Origin: Prochlorococcus sp. AG-442-N17
GTDB taxonomy: Bacteria; Cyanobacteriota; Cyanobacteriia; PCC-6307; Cyanobiaceae
DNA length: 64,000 nt
Assembly (NCBI GenBank): GCA_003212375.1
Contig: QCPY01000006.1
Coordinates: forward strand, 1-64,000
Direction of reading: 5' to 3'
Part shown: positions 1-10,179 of the stretch, piece after piece
Position numbering within the stretch: the stretch's first letter is position 1
Layout of the letters: every line of letters starts with the position of its first letter
Position numbers and translations under genes: made by a program
Notes under the pieces: generated by a model
Database searches by the model: none
What the model was told of the DNA's origin: nothing
What the model saw: only the letters and a program-made list of their open reading frames with translations

Positions 1-95
1 CAAAACCAGATATACAAATATGGTCAGGTATTATTGCTCATCCAAAAGGAACTATTTCTTTCACAAAAAGTGTTGAGATAGTTGATGAGATATAA
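1..95 (+). CDS. 3' end of an unidentified protein-coding gene (partial)
   Basis: An open frame enters from the left edge and ends with TAA at 93-95, giving about 30 residues ending KSVEIVDEI. The stop is one base before the pgk stop on the other strand, the same tight convergent packing seen through the window. Too little is present to assign a family. It is a gene fragment only because the window cuts it; nothing suggests it is broken. Confidence 0.5.
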   Translation, partial: KPDIQIWSGIIAHPKGTISFTKSVEIVDEI

Positions 96-96
96 A

Positions 97-1305
97 CTAA
101 GCCTCGTTTAAAGCAGCTACACCAGGTAAGGTTTTACCTTCTAAAAGTTCCAAACTAGCCCCACCTCCAGTAGATATATGAGACATCTTCTCAGCTAATC
201 CTGCTTTCTCCACTGCCGCAACTGAATCGCCACCACCAATTATTGTACAAACTTCAGAAAAAGCACTTAAGTCCGCAAGAGTGGTAGCTATTGCATTTGT
301 GCCTTCTGCAAATTTATCAAATTCGAAAACTCCCATTGGACCATTCCAAATTATTGTCTTACATTCTGCGAGAGCATTCTGAAAAACCTTAATAGAATCT
401 GGACCAATATCGAGACCCATCCAATTCCCACTAATTGAATCAATTTGAGATATTTCACTTTCGGCGTCAGGTGAAAATTCATTAGCTAAAACGACATCAG
501 TGGGTAATAGTAATTCGACTCCTTTTGCTTTTGCTTTTGCTTCTAAATCTTTAGCAAGCTCAAGTTTATCTTCTTCTACAAGGCTTTTTCCAACATCTAA
601 ACCTCTAGCTTTGTAAAAAGTAAAAATCATACCTCCACCAATCATAATTTTGTCACACTTATCTAGTAAAGAATCAAGTACTCCTATTTTGCTACTAACC
701 TTTGATCCTCCGACTATTGCTGCTAATGGACGCTTTGGAGAATCTATTGCTCCTTGTAGATATTTCAATTCTTTTTCTAAAAGGAATCCAGCTACTGATG
801 GACTTAAATAATTAGTAACTCCCTGAGTTGAGGCATGAGCTCTATGAGCAGCACCAAAAGCATCATTTACATACATATCTGCATGTGACGCTAAATTTTT
901 AGCAAAATCCAAGTCGTTCTTTTCCTCCTCTCCAAAAAAACGAACATTTTCAAGTAAAAGAACATCTCCGTTATTTAAACTTTTTGATTCTGCAAGTGCT
1001 TCATCACCTATACAACTATTAGTAAGAGCGACATTTTTTCCTAACAATTCAGTTAATCTTGCTGCTACTGGAGTTAATCTCATTTTTTCATTTACCTGAC
1101 CCTTTGGCCTTCCAAAATGGGCAGCTAAAATAACTTTTGCAGAATTATTAATGAGATATTCAATTGTTGGGATCGCCGCTCTAATTCTTGTATCGTCAGT
1201 TATCTGGCCACTTTCATTTAATGGAACATTAAAATCTACTCTTACAAGAACTTTTTTGCCTTCTAAATGTGTCTTATCAAGACTGGAAAGAGATAATTTT
1301 GACAT
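97..1305 (-). CDS. pgk: Phosphoglycerate kinase
   Basis: Catalyses the reversible phosphate transfer between 1,3-bisphosphoglycerate and ADP. In a cyanobacterium it serves both the Calvin cycle (running towards 1,3-bisphosphoglycerate) and glycolysis. The 402 residues match the usual length. Family signatures are visible: VRVDFNVPL at about 21-29, HFGRPKG at 63-69, the substrate-side [14 protein letters not shown] near 147-160, GGSKVSSK at 199-206, and the nucleotide-binding GGGDS near 357-361. The ATG start at 1303-1305 precedes a typical N-terminus. It is transcribed alone, divergent from the YlqF GTPase across a 212-base intergenic region. Confidence 0.98.
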   Translation of the reverse strand: MSKLSLSSLDKTHLEGKKVLVRVDFNVPLNESGQITDDTRIRAAIPTIEYLINNSAKVILAAHFGRPKGQVNEKMRLTPVAARLTELLGKNVALTNSCIGDEALAESKSLNNGDVLLLENVRFFGEEEKNDLDFAKNLASHADMYVNDAFGAAHRAHASTQGVTNYLSPSVAGFLLEKELKYLQGAIDSPKRPLAAIVGGSKVSSKIGVLDSLLDKCDKIMIGGGMIFTFYKARGLDVGKSLVEEDKLELAKDLEAKAKAKGVELLLPTDVVLANEFSPDAESEISQIDSISGNWMGLDIGPDSIKVFQNALAECKTIIWNGPMGVFEFDKFAEGTNAIATTLADLSAFSEVCTIIGGGDSVAAVEKAGLAEKMSHISTGGGASLELLEGKTLPGVAALNEA

Positions 1306-1447
1306 TAAACAAACTATTTTTGATCTAAAGACCCTAACGTTTATTTGGACTTATTGGGTTAAAAAGTAGTAACTGTTACCTATGACTTAATAAATTTTAA
1401 AAATTAACTATGATAAAAATTTTTTAGTTATTAAATTTATACTAAAA

Positions 1448-1469
1448 TTTAAAAGTAAATACTTTTGAA
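1448..1469. promoter_or_regulatory. Inverted repeat in the pgk/ylqF divergent intergenic region
   Basis: The region 1306-1517 is the longest non-coding stretch in the window. It holds an inverted repeat with perfect 7-base arms AAAAGTA (1451-1457) and TACTTTT (1460-1466) around AA. After one mismatch it extends by two further pairs on each side. The position between divergent starts, about 50 bases from the ylqF start, would suit an operator. In DNA this AT-rich, chance palindromes are common, so the call is tentative. Confidence 0.25.
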
Positions 1470-1517
1470 ACTAATAAAAATTAAAAGGAATACAAAAATT
1501 TTATTTATTTTATTGAA

Positions 1518-2390
1518 GTGGACATACCCAAAATTCAATGGTATCCAGGCCATATCGCAAAAGCAGAAAAAAAATTATCTGAAGTCATCAATAAAGTAGA
1601 TTTAGTTATAGAAGTTAGAGATGCAAGAATCCCAATATCAACAGGGCACCCACATTTAAATAAATGGATAAATAATAAAAAACATATTCTTGTTATTAAT
1701 AGATCAGACATGATTTCTCCAGACACAATAACGAGTTGGAATAAATGGTTTAATAAAAAAGATCAATATCCGCATTGGTGTGATGCTAAAAGAGGTATAG
1801 GTATTAACGAAATTTGCAAATCTGCAAAAGAATCTAGATCATCAATTGATGCTAGAAGGATATCGAGAGGTATGAGAATAAGGCCAATAAGAGCCCTCAC
1901 ACTTGGTTTTCCAAACGTAGGTAAATCAGCTTTAATTAATAGAATTGCAAAAAAAAGAGTTGTCGATAGTGCTAGGAAAGCTGGTGTAACACGTAATTTG
2001 AGATGGATAAGATTAGATAGTGGTATTGATCTACTAGATGCTCCAGGTGTTATACCTCCTAATTTAGAAAATCAAAAATCAGCACTTAATCTTGCACTAT
2101 GTGACGATATTGGAGAGGCAGCTTATGAAATAGAGAGTGTTGCAATTGAATTTATCAAAATTATGTCCACCTTAAATAAAGATAAAAATGCGAATATCTC
2201 AGTAAAACAAATATCTAATAGATATGGAGTTGATATTGCAAAAGGCTTTGAGAGTCCTTCTGATTGGATCGATGAAGCAGCTTCAAAACACACCTCTGGC
2301 GATAAAAGAAGAATGTCTCATAAATTATTGGAAGATTATAGAAATCAAATGCTTGGTAAAATTGCTTTAGAAGTCCCACAATGGAATTAG
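1518..2390 (+). CDS. ylqF: Ribosome biogenesis GTPase, RbgA/YlqF family
   Basis: A circularly permuted GTPase of the family that assists late assembly of the large ribosomal subunit. The G motifs appear in permuted order: G4 NRSD at 61-64, then G1 GFPNVGKS at 130-137, a G2 threonine in AGVTRN near 158, and G3 DAPG at 174-177. The N-terminal WYPGH (8-12) is the family hallmark. The 290-residue length is normal. The start is GTG at 1518; no ATG lies upstream in frame near the conserved N-terminus. Its 3' end overlaps the next gene by 10 bases, so the two are probably co-transcribed, pairing two ribosome-directed functions. Confidence 0.93.
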   Translation: MDIPKIQWYPGHIAKAEKKLSEVINKVDLVIEVRDARIPISTGHPHLNKWINNKKHILVINRSDMISPDTITSWNKWFNKKDQYPHWCDAKRGIGINEICKSAKESRSSIDARRISRGMRIRPIRALTLGFPNVGKSALINRIAKKRVVDSARKAGVTRNLRWIRLDSGIDLLDAPGVIPPNLENQKSALNLALCDDIGEAAYEIESVAIEFIKIMSTLNKDKNANISVKQISNRYGVDIAKGFESPSDWIDEAASKHTSGDKRRMSHKLLEDYRNQMLGKIALEVPQWN

Positions 2391-3340
2391 ATAATAGAAA
2401 TTCTTTCGGTTTTGGAGAGGGTGAACTTATAGAAATTATTTATGAGTTACCTCTTCCTATGAGACTAGATAGATGGTTGGTAAGTAAAAGGCCAGAACAA
2501 AGTAGGGCAAGAATTCAACATTTTATCAATTCAGGATTAGTACTTGTAAACTATAAGACTGCGAAAGCAAAGACCCCTTTAAAAAATGGCGACAATGTTC
2601 AAATCTGGATGCCTCCTCCAGAACCTCTAGTATATTTGAAACCTGAAAAAATGGATTTAGAAATCCTTTTTGAAGACGAGCACATTATAGTAATCAATAA
2701 ACAATCAGGACTGATTGTTCATCCAGCCCCGGGACACAAATCAGGAACTCTAGTCAATGGATTACTTTTTCACTGTAATGATCTTCCTGGAATTAATGGA
2801 AAACTAAGACCTGGTATTGTTCACAGATTAGATAAAGATACCTCCGGATGTATGGTGGTAGCAAAAAGCCAAGAAGCATTAGTAAATCTCCAGAAACAAA
2901 TAAAAGAAAAAATAGCTTCACGCGAATACATTGCAGTAATACATGGAGCACCTAATTCTGAAGAAGGTCAAATAGTGGGGCACATTGGTAGAGATAAAAT
3001 CAATAGATTGAAATATAAAGTAGTTGAAGAAGCTGCAGGAAGATATGCCTGCACTTATTGGAAATTAAAAGAAAGATTGGGTAATTACTCATTAATGAAT
3101 TTCAAATTAGATACTGGGCGAACGCATCAAATAAGAGTTCATTGCGCCTACATTAATCATCCTATTGTGGGTGATCCTTTATATGGAAGATGTAAAAAAC
3201 TTCCATGTAAATTAGAGGGCCAAGCATTACACGCTTTTAAGCTTGGCCTCATACATCCAATCAATGGCAAAGAAATGATATTTGAAGCAGAATTACCATT
3301 AGATTTTCAGAAATTACTAAAAGTGCTTAAAGCTAAATGA
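2381..3340 (+). CDS. rluD: RluD-family 23S rRNA pseudouridine synthase
   Basis: Isomerises uridine to pseudouridine, probably in 23S rRNA. An N-terminal S4 RNA-binding domain (about 28-75) is followed by the catalytic domain with HRLDKDTSG at 148-156, whose Asp151 is the expected catalytic residue, and the later TGRTHQIRVH motif. The 319 residues fit RluD rather than the shorter RsuA type. The exact target uridines cannot be read from sequence, so RluD is a family name here. It overlaps the upstream GTPase gene by 10 bases and the convergent ABC gene by 8 bases. Confidence 0.9.
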   Translation: MELDNRNSFGFGEGELIEIIYELPLPMRLDRWLVSKRPEQSRARIQHFINSGLVLVNYKTAKAKTPLKNGDNVQIWMPPPEPLVYLKPEKMDLEILFEDEHIIVINKQSGLIVHPAPGHKSGTLVNGLLFHCNDLPGINGKLRPGIVHRLDKDTSGCMVVAKSQEALVNLQKQIKEKIASREYIAVIHGAPNSEEGQIVGHIGRDKINRLKYKVVEEAAGRYACTYWKLKERLGNYSLMNFKLDTGRTHQIRVHCAYINHPIVGDPLYGRCKKLPCKLEGQALHAFKLGLIHPINGKEMIFEAELPLDFQKLLKVLKAK

Positions 3341-4931
3341 GATTTAAAGAAGAATTTAGAAGAGATTTTGTATAGGTGTTTTTAGTTTTAGTGAATATTG
3401 TAGAACTTTCTCCTTCATCAACTATCTTTCCGTGATTCATTACTAGCAACCTATTACAAAATCTTTTAGCAATTCCTAAATCATGTGTTATGAAGATAAT
3501 GGTTAAATCCATTTTTTCTTGCAGGACTCTTAGTAATTCAAGAATTTCTATTTTTACTGAAGCATCTAACATATTAACGCTCTCATCACAAATCAAAATT
3601 TTTGGTTTCAGCAATAGCGCTCTGGCTAATGAAATTCTTTGCAATTGACCACCAGATAATTGGTTAGGATAAGAATTTAAAAATTCACTCTTAAAAGGAA
3701 GACTTAAATTTCTAAACATGAATTTTATTTCTTTTGTAATTTTTCTTTTATCTGAAATTTTTTGAATAAAAAATATATCTTCTAAAATACTTTTAATTGT
3801 CATTTTTGGATTTAAACTTGAAAAAGGATCTTGAAAAATAATTTGCATATTATTGTGCTTTTTAAAAGATTTATTTTTTTTGGATGAATGATTTTTATCA
3901 TAAATTTTTATTTCACCGCCTCTTACTTTCAGAAGTCCAATTAAGGCCCTACATAATGTGCTTTTACCGCTGCCTGAAGAACCAACTATTCCGAGAGTCT
4001 CATTCTTATATAATTTAAAACTAACTTCATTTAAAGCCTTATTCCATTTATTTATGAAAATTGAAGAATTTAATTTATACCAATGTCTTAAGTTATTTAC
4101 TTCTAGAACGACCTCATCTCGAACATTATTTTTAGCATCTGATCCTAATACTATTTTTGAGGCATTGACTAACTTTATCCCAATATCAGATTTTGGTGAT
4201 TGAAAAATATCTAATATATTTCCTCTTTCAACAATCGATCCCTTTTCAATTATTGCAACTTTTTTACACCACTTTGCTGCAAGATTAATGTCGTGACTAA
4301 TTAAAATTAAAGTAGTATCGAATTCATTACATAACTGAATTATTTCTTTCATAATTTCAAAACTTATTCTGGTATCTAAGCTTGTTGTAGGTTCATCAGC
4401 TATTAATAATTTAGGTTTTAAAGCGAGAGCCATTGCTATAGAGACTCTCTGTCTCATTCCACCGCTAAATTGATGCGGGAAAGAATTAAGTCTGCTTTCT
4501 TCAATTCCTACTTTTTGAAAAAGTTCTTTCACTAATTTTTTAATGTGCAAAGATGATTTAGTTTGATAATGAGTTTTAAATAATTCATATAAATGATCCC
4601 CAACTTTCATTAGTGGATTAAGTTTTTTTATGGAATCTTGATAGATAAATCCAAAATTTTTTCTTCTAAATAATTGAGCTTCTCCCTTATTTATTTTTCT
4701 AGGATCTAAACATGAAATTGATATATGACCTTTGGAAGTTGCTTGCTCAGGCAACATATTTACTAATGTTTTTGCAAAAGTAGACTTTCCGCAACCAGAG
4801 GGGCCAATGATAGCTAAATGATCCCCTCTATCTATTTCAAGATTAAAATTTTTGATTATAGGGCTCTTATTTAAACTATATTTAACAGTAAGGTTTTTAA
4901 CTGTAAGAATTTTTTCTTTTTTTATTTTCAT
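3333..4931 (-). CDS. Fused double ABC transporter ATPase (DppD-DppF/YejF type)
   Basis: Two complete ABC ATPase domains in one 532-residue chain, as in the peptide/nickel uptake family. Domain 1 has Walker A GPSGCGKST (43-51), signature FSGGM (155-159) and Walker B IADEP (177-181). Domain 2 has Walker A GSSGSGKST (317-325), signature LSGGQ (425-429) and Walker B ICDES (447-451). I start it at the ATG at 4931, because the longer frame begins inside relA and adds a stretch unlike an ABC N-terminus. No permease or binding-protein gene is adjacent, so the substrate is unknown. In domain 2, DES replaces the commoner DEP after Walker B and NMLDAS is an unusual D-loop. Confidence 0.88.
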   Translation of the reverse strand: MKIKKEKILTVKNLTVKYSLNKSPIIKNFNLEIDRGDHLAIIGPSGCGKSTFAKTLVNMLPEQATSKGHISISCLDPRKINKGEAQLFRRKNFGFIYQDSIKKLNPLMKVGDHLYELFKTHYQTKSSLHIKKLVKELFQKVGIEESRLNSFPHQFSGGMRQRVSIAMALALKPKLLIADEPTTSLDTRISFEIMKEIIQLCNEFDTTLILISHDINLAAKWCKKVAIIEKGSIVERGNILDIFQSPKSDIGIKLVNASKIVLGSDAKNNVRDEVVLEVNNLRHWYKLNSSIFINKWNKALNEVSFKLYKNETLGIVGSSGSGKSTLCRALIGLLKVRGGEIKIYDKNHSSKKNKSFKKHNNMQIIFQDPFSSLNPKMTIKSILEDIFFIQKISDKRKITKEIKFMFRNLSLPFKSEFLNSYPNQLSGGQLQRISLARALLLKPKILICDESVNMLDASVKIEILELLRVLQEKMDLTIIFITHDLGIAKRFCNRLLVMNHGKIVDEGESSTIFTKTKNTYTKSLLNSSLNLI

Positions 4932-4986
4932 GATTTTATAGCAAATTTTTCTAGTCCTAAATAAAATAAATCTAAAGCAATATAAA

Positions 4987-7296
4987 ATGTCTGAGGCAGC
5001 TGCAAATTCAAAAGAAAAAAAAGAAATTAAAGTTTCCAAAACTATTCTGCCCGAAAATAAAAAATATGAAAGTGAATCTTTGAATTATGAGATAAAAATC
5101 CCCGATTGGCTTCTTAAAGATATTAATAATTACGAAAAATCAAATAATATAAATGATGAGAATCAAAACCTCATCGTAAAGGCCTTTAAACTTGCGTATG
5201 AAGCACATGCAGGACAACTTCGTGCTAGTGGTGAACCTTATATCATTCACCCAGTAGCTGTAGCAAATCTTCTCAAAGAAATAGGAGCTAGTTCATCTGT
5301 TATTGCTGCAGGACTTTTACATGATGTTGTTGAAGATACAGGCATTGATTTATCGGAAATAGAAGCAAATTTTGGATTAGAAGTAAAAATACTTGTGGAG
5401 GGCGTAACAAAATTAGGAGGTATTCACTTTAATAACAGGACTCAAGCACAAGCTGAAAATCTTAGAAAAATGTTTTTAGCTATGGCCAGCGATATCAGAG
5501 TTGTTTTAGTAAAACTTGCAGATCGACTTCATAACATGAGAACAATTGAATGGCTAAATGATGAGAGACAACAAAGAATAGCTAGAGAAACAAGAGAGAT
5601 TTATGCACCTTTAGCTAATCGATTAGGAATAAATAGATTTAAATGGGAATTAGAAGATTTAGCTTTTAAATTCCTAGAGCCTAGAGAATATCAAGATCTA
5701 AAAGATCAAATCTCTGTTAAAAGGAGCGATAGAGAAAAAAGGCTAAAAGTAACCCTAAATCTTATGAAAGCAAACTTAATCTCAGCAGGTTTAAAAAACT
5801 TTGAAATAACCGGGAGACCAAAACATCTTTATGGCATCTGGAGCAAAATGGAAAGACAGCAAAAACAGTTTCATGAAATTTATGATGTTGCTGCTCTAAG
5901 AATTATCGTTGATAATTCAGATAGTTGTTATAGAGCTTTAGCGGTTGTACATGATACTTTCAAACCAATTCCAGGCAGATTTAAAGACTACATAGGATTA
6001 CCAAAACCGAATGGATATCAATCATTACATACTTCAGTGATTGGAAGACATCGACCTATTGAAGTTCAAATTAGAACTACTTCCATGCATCAAATTGCAG
6101 AATATGGAATTGCTGCCCATTGGCAATATAAAGAGGGTGGCTCTCCTGCTAAAAGTAATGCAGAAAGATTTAATTGGTTAAGACAACTAGTCGAATGGCA
6201 ACAAGAAGGTAATGAAGGCGATCATAATGATTATTTAGCATCAATTAAAGAAGATTTATTTGATGAAGAAGTATTTGTAATCACACCTAAAGGGGATGTT
6301 GTTGGTTTAAAAAAAGGATCTACCGCAATAGATTTCGCCTACAGAATTCATTCTGAAGTTGGAAATCACTGTAATGGAATAAGAATTAATGAAAAGCTTT
6401 CCCCATTATCTACTTCACTACAAAATGGGGACTTCATAGAAATTTTGACAAATAATAATGCCACTCCCAGTTTGGATTGGCTGAACTTTGTAGTTACGCC
6501 AACTGCTAAAAATAGAATTCGTCAGTGGTATAAGAAAAGCCACCGAGATGAAACAATTAAAAGAGGTAGAGAATTACTCGAAAAAGAAGTAGGTAAAAAC
6601 GGTTTTGAAACGATGCTTTCTAGTGATGCCATGAAAAAAGTTGCTAATCGATGCAATTTAAAAAATACGGAAGATCTTTTAGCATCGCTTGGTTTTGGTG
6701 GTTTAACTTTACATCAAGTATTAAACAGACTTAGAGAAGAAATAAAATTACAGACGGAAGATATAAAAAATAATTCTGATTCAGAAATAGCAAAATCTCT
6801 AAAAAGTAGTAATAATTTATCCACCAATAAACCACATACAACGACTAAATCACCAATTTCTGGTATAGAAGGTCTTGATTACAGAATAGGTAAATGCTGT
6901 TCCCCACTCCCAGGAGAAGATATAGTCGGAACCGTATCGCTTGGTAACCATGGGATAACCATTCATAGGTCAGATTGTGAAAATGTAATGCCAATTCCAA
7001 TAGAGAGAAGATTACCTGTTGGATGGAATCAAGATGATAAAACTCGTGATAATAAATTTCCAATTCAGCTGCGAATAGAAGTGATTGATAGGGTTGGAGT
7101 TCTTAAAGATATTCTTATGCGGTTATCTGATAAAGGTATAAACGTTAGTGATGCTAATGTTAAAACTGCTTATGGCAAACCAGCTATTATCAATCTCTGC
7201 GTAGGGCTAGAAAGTTATAATCAACTTCACAGAACAATTGACCAAATCAAATCAATGGCAGATGTTTTAGATATTGCAAGAGTTGGACAAAGTTAA
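4987..7296 (+). CDS. spoT: Bifunctional (p)ppGpp synthetase/hydrolase (RelA/SpoT homologue)
   Basis: Makes and degrades the stringent-response alarmone. The 769 residues carry the full long-RSH layout: an HD hydrolase domain with HAGQ, GEPYIIHP and the HD pair at 112-113; a synthetase domain with RFKDYIGLPKPNGYQSLHT; a TGS domain around VFVITPKGDV; and a C-terminal ACT domain over roughly the last 75 residues. The intact HD pair argues for a bifunctional enzyme. Long RSH proteins are often called relA in cyanobacterial annotations. The ATG start lies 55 bases from the divergent ABC gene. Confidence 0.93.
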   Translation: MSEAAANSKEKKEIKVSKTILPENKKYESESLNYEIKIPDWLLKDINNYEKSNNINDENQNLIVKAFKLAYEAHAGQLRASGEPYIIHPVAVANLLKEIGASSSVIAAGLLHDVVEDTGIDLSEIEANFGLEVKILVEGVTKLGGIHFNNRTQAQAENLRKMFLAMASDIRVVLVKLADRLHNMRTIEWLNDERQQRIARETREIYAPLANRLGINRFKWELEDLAFKFLEPREYQDLKDQISVKRSDREKRLKVTLNLMKANLISAGLKNFEITGRPKHLYGIWSKMERQQKQFHEIYDVAALRIIVDNSDSCYRALAVVHDTFKPIPGRFKDYIGLPKPNGYQSLHTSVIGRHRPIEVQIRTTSMHQIAEYGIAAHWQYKEGGSPAKSNAERFNWLRQLVEWQQEGNEGDHNDYLASIKEDLFDEEVFVITPKGDVVGLKKGSTAIDFAYRIHSEVGNHCNGIRINEKLSPLSTSLQNGDFIEILTNNNATPSLDWLNFVVTPTAKNRIRQWYKKSHRDETIKRGRELLEKEVGKNGFETMLSSDAMKKVANRCNLKNTEDLLASLGFGGLTLHQVLNRLREEIKLQTEDIKNNSDSEIAKSLKSSNNLSTNKPHTTTKSPISGIEGLDYRIGKCCSPLPGEDIVGTVSLGNHGITIHRSDCENVMPIPIERRLPVGWNQDDKTRDNKFPIQLRIEVIDRVGVLKDILMRLSDKGINVSDANVKTAYGKPAIINLCVGLESYNQLHRTIDQIKSMADVLDIARVGQS

Positions 7297-7314
7297 TTTT
7301 AAAATAAGATCAAT

Positions 7315-7758
7315 CTATCTTTTAATTTTTGTCTTGTAGATAAAGAAAACAACACTGCCACAAATCAAAGCCAATAACAAACCAACACAAGATGAACCTA
7401 AAAGTAACTTTAGTGAAAAAATTCTACCTTGTTTCCATAAGTCATCAATAACAAAACTTTTGTCAATAATCTTATTAGAAGAGGTTTTAAAAAAAATAGA
7501 ACCAACTTTATAATTGAAATAATAAAGTGGAATATAAGTAAATGGGTTGCTGATCCAAGTACCAATTGCAGCTAGAACAATATTTCCTCTAGCTAGTTTC
7601 GCAAAAAATATCCCCATTAAAGTTTGAAAACCAAAAAAAGGAAAGCAGCCACTAAATACACCTATAGCTAAACCTTTAGCATTAAATAAAGGACTCCCAT
7701 TTTGATGCCTAAATAATGATAGAATTTTTTTTAAGCCAATATCTCTTTTAGATCTCAT
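7315..7758 (-). CDS. DUF2062 family membrane protein
   Basis: A 147-residue protein with hydrophobic segments and the glycine/aromatic pattern typical of DUF2062, including GVFSGCFPFFGFQTL and a WISNPFT(Y) motif in the middle, followed by a C-terminal membrane segment and a basic tail. The molecular function of this family is not known to me. It lies 18 bases from the end of the convergent spoT gene and is divergent from mnmE across 66 bases. Confidence 0.75.
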   Translation of the reverse strand: MRSKRDIGLKKILSLFRHQNGSPLFNAKGLAIGVFSGCFPFFGFQTLMGIFFAKLARGNIVLAAIGTWISNPFTYIPLYYFNYKVGSIFFKTSSNKIIDKSFVIDDLWKQGRIFSLKLLLGSSCVGLLLALICGSVVFFIYKTKIKR

Positions 7759-7824
7759 TCAGAAAGAAAAATTCAAAATTAAATTCTTGATAATCTTACT
7801 TAATTATCTATAACAAAGCGAGAG

Positions 7825-9207
7825 ATGAATTCGATAGTTAATACAGAAGATACGATAGCAGCAATTGCTTCAGCTATAAGTATAGGGAAAGGAGGAGTTG
7901 CGATAATAAGAGTATCAGGGAAAGACTCAATAAATGCTTGCAAAAAAATTGTTCAAACTAAATCAAAATATGCATGGGAATCACATAGAGTTTTTCACGG
8001 TTTTATTCAGGAAAATAAACAAAATAAATTTATAGATGAGATTTTAATTTTAGTTATGAAATCGCCAAACAGCTTTACAGGAGAGGATGTTGTTGAGCTA
8101 CATTGTCATGGAGGAATTATCTTAGTAAATAAAGTTCTCAAGATATTATTATCAAGTAATTCTAGAGTTAGACTTGCAAATCCAGGAGAATTTAGTCAAA
8201 GAGCTTTTCTGAATGGGAAAATAGACCTTACTCAAGCCGAGTCAATTAATCAATTAATTAACGCAAGCAATATAAGATCAGCAGAGTTAGCTTTTAGCGG
8301 GGTTCAAGGAGAAATAAAGAAAAAAATTGATGATATTAAAGATGACCTTATAAATCAACTTTGTGAGATAGAAGCGAGAGTGGATTTTGAAGAAGACTTC
8401 ACAGATTTTGATTACACAAAATATCTAAAAAACATTAAAAAAGTGAAAGAAAAAATAAATTTACTTATAGAAAATTCAAAAAGAAATTCATATATTCATA
8501 ATGGGATATCCATTGCGCTTATAGGTAAAACTAATGTTGGTAAAAGTTCTTTACTAAATTTGCTTGCAAAAAAAGAGAAAGCCATCGTCACTAATATTCC
8601 TGGAACAACAAGAGATGTTATTGAAGTGAATTTAACTATTAATGACATCCCAATGAAAATAATTGATACTGCTGGCATAAGAGAAACTGATGAACAAATT
8701 GAAAGTATTGGAATTAAAAAAAGTTTTGGGAAAATTAAAGAGTCAGATTTTATAATTTATATTTATAGTCTTGAAGAAGGATTTAATGAAGAAGACAAAA
8801 AAATAATAAAAGAAATCCCCAAAGAAAAATTAATTACTATTGTGGGTAATAAGAAAGATTTAATTGACTCTAAAAATATTAATTCAAATGAGCTAAAAGA
8901 GACAATTATTATGAGCATTAAAAATAATGATGGTGAAAGATTATTAATCGACACAATCATAAAAAAATGTGGATTAAAACAATTAGAAAATATCAATATA
9001 TTTTTAAATGAAAGACATTTAACGAATTTGTCTGCTTGCCTATCTAATTTAAATGATACTGATGCAATAGTTAAAAACAGATTGCCATTTGATTTATTAT
9101 CAATAGAACTTAGAGATGGTATTCAAAATTTATCTAAAATAACTGGTCAAGAATTAACAGAGGAGCTTCTAGATACTATTTTTTCAAAGTTTTGTATTGG
9201 TAAATAA
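7825..9207 (+). CDS. mnmE: tRNA uridine-5-carboxymethylaminomethyl modification GTPase MnmE
   Basis: With MnmG it modifies the wobble uridine (U34) of tRNAs reading two-fold degenerate codons. The 460 residues show the N-terminal tetrahydrofolate-binding domain ([18 protein letters not shown]-like start), a helical domain interrupted by the G domain with G1 GKTNVGKS (234-241), PGTTRD, DTAG and NKKD, and the C-terminal FCIGK whose cysteine is invariant in the family. The ATG start directly precedes the conserved N-terminus. It stands 66 bases from the divergent DUF2062 gene. Confidence 0.97.
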   Translation: MNSIVNTEDTIAAIASAISIGKGGVAIIRVSGKDSINACKKIVQTKSKYAWESHRVFHGFIQENKQNKFIDEILILVMKSPNSFTGEDVVELHCHGGIILVNKVLKILLSSNSRVRLANPGEFSQRAFLNGKIDLTQAESINQLINASNIRSAELAFSGVQGEIKKKIDDIKDDLINQLCEIEARVDFEEDFTDFDYTKYLKNIKKVKEKINLLIENSKRNSYIHNGISIALIGKTNVGKSSLLNLLAKKEKAIVTNIPGTTRDVIEVNLTINDIPMKIIDTAGIRETDEQIESIGIKKSFGKIKESDFIIYIYSLEEGFNEEDKKIIKEIPKEKLITIVGNKKDLIDSKNINSNELKETIIMSIKNNDGERLLIDTIIKKCGLKQLENINIFLNERHLTNLSACLSNLNDTDAIVKNRLPFDLLSIELRDGIQNLSKITGQELTEELLDTIFSKFCIGK

Positions 9208-9285
9208 ATTTGAGTTAAATTACATAGTGATTTATAGTTGATTCTCTAACTTCAGTTGAATTTTTATTAATTATTTTTTAGTGAA

Positions 9286-10152
9286 GTGTATCTGAATACT
9301 CCAACAATAAGTAAGATCATTGATAATTGGATCGATGAAGATATAGGTAGTGGAGATCTAACAGGTTCCTCTATTACAGAAGAGAATGGTAATGCATATT
9401 GGATTGCAAAAGAGGAGGGTATATTTTGTGGGGTTAAGATTGTAAAAGAAATTTTTAAAAAAATTGATTTAAAAATCAATCCAAAATTTAAAATCTCTGA
9501 TGGAGATAAATTTGTTAAAAATCAAAAACTCTTAGAAATATATGGACCCTCAAAAAGTTTACTCGCTAGTGAAAGGATCAGCTTAAATATAGCAATGCAT
9601 TTATCTGGAATATCAACATATACAAAGAATCTTGTAGATAAATTAGAAGGTACAAATATAAAATTAGCAGATACTAGAAAAACAACTCCTGGCTTAAGAA
9701 TATTTGAAAAATATGCATTCAAATGCGGAGGTGGAGTAAATCATAGAATGGGATTATACGATGCGGCTATGATAAAAGAAAATCATATTGCATGGACAGA
9801 TAATCTTAAGAATGCAGTCCAAAAAATTCGCCTAAATTCGCCTTTTACAACTCATATCATTATTGAAGCTGAGAATATCGAACAGGCAAAAGAAGCAGTA
9901 TTAGCAGGAGCGGATAGTGTCTTATTAGATGAACTAAGTCCGGAAATAATCAAAAAAAACGTTCAAGAATTAAGAGATTTATCAATTAATAGCTTAAAAA
10001 AAGAAGTCAATAAAAATTTGATAATAGAAGTTTCTGGAATAAACCCTGAAGAAATTAGTAAATATCTAATAAAAGGTATTGATTTGATTTCAACAAGTTC
10101 TTCAATTACCAAAAGTGATTGGATTGATTTAAGTATGCGTTATATTAATTAA
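9286..10152 (+). CDS. nadC: Nicotinate-nucleotide pyrophosphorylase (carboxylating)
   Basis: Converts quinolinate and PRPP to nicotinate mononucleotide, CO2 and pyrophosphate in de novo NAD synthesis. The 288-residue length is normal. Recognisable elements are EDIGSGDLT near the N-terminus, RISLNIAMHLSGIST, the active-site DTRKTTPGLR and KCGGGVNHRMGLYD, then KENHI and the barrel strands VEAEN-like and VLLDE. The start is GTG at 9286, placing the conserved region about 18 residues in. The 78-base gap upstream shows no clear terminator. Confidence 0.95.
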   Translation: MYLNTPTISKIIDNWIDEDIGSGDLTGSSITEENGNAYWIAKEEGIFCGVKIVKEIFKKIDLKINPKFKISDGDKFVKNQKLLEIYGPSKSLLASERISLNIAMHLSGISTYTKNLVDKLEGTNIKLADTRKTTPGLRIFEKYAFKCGGGVNHRMGLYDAAMIKENHIAWTDNLKNAVQKIRLNSPFTTHIIIEAENIEQAKEAVLAGADSVLLDELSPEIIKKNVQELRDLSINSLKKEVNKNLIIEVSGINPEEISKYLIKGIDLISTSSSITKSDWIDLSMRYIN

Positions 10153-10179
10153 TCATATAGATAAAGAATTGAATAAATA

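Noticed and set aside
1151-1369. 72-codon ORF antisense to the pgk N-terminus
   Set aside because: It lies mostly inside pgk on the other strand and has no family-like features; it is a shadow of the real gene.
4932-5039. Longer ABC ATPase N-terminus reaching into spoT
   Set aside because: It overlaps the start of spoT, and the extra residues are hydrophobic and aromatic, unlike an ABC N-terminus.
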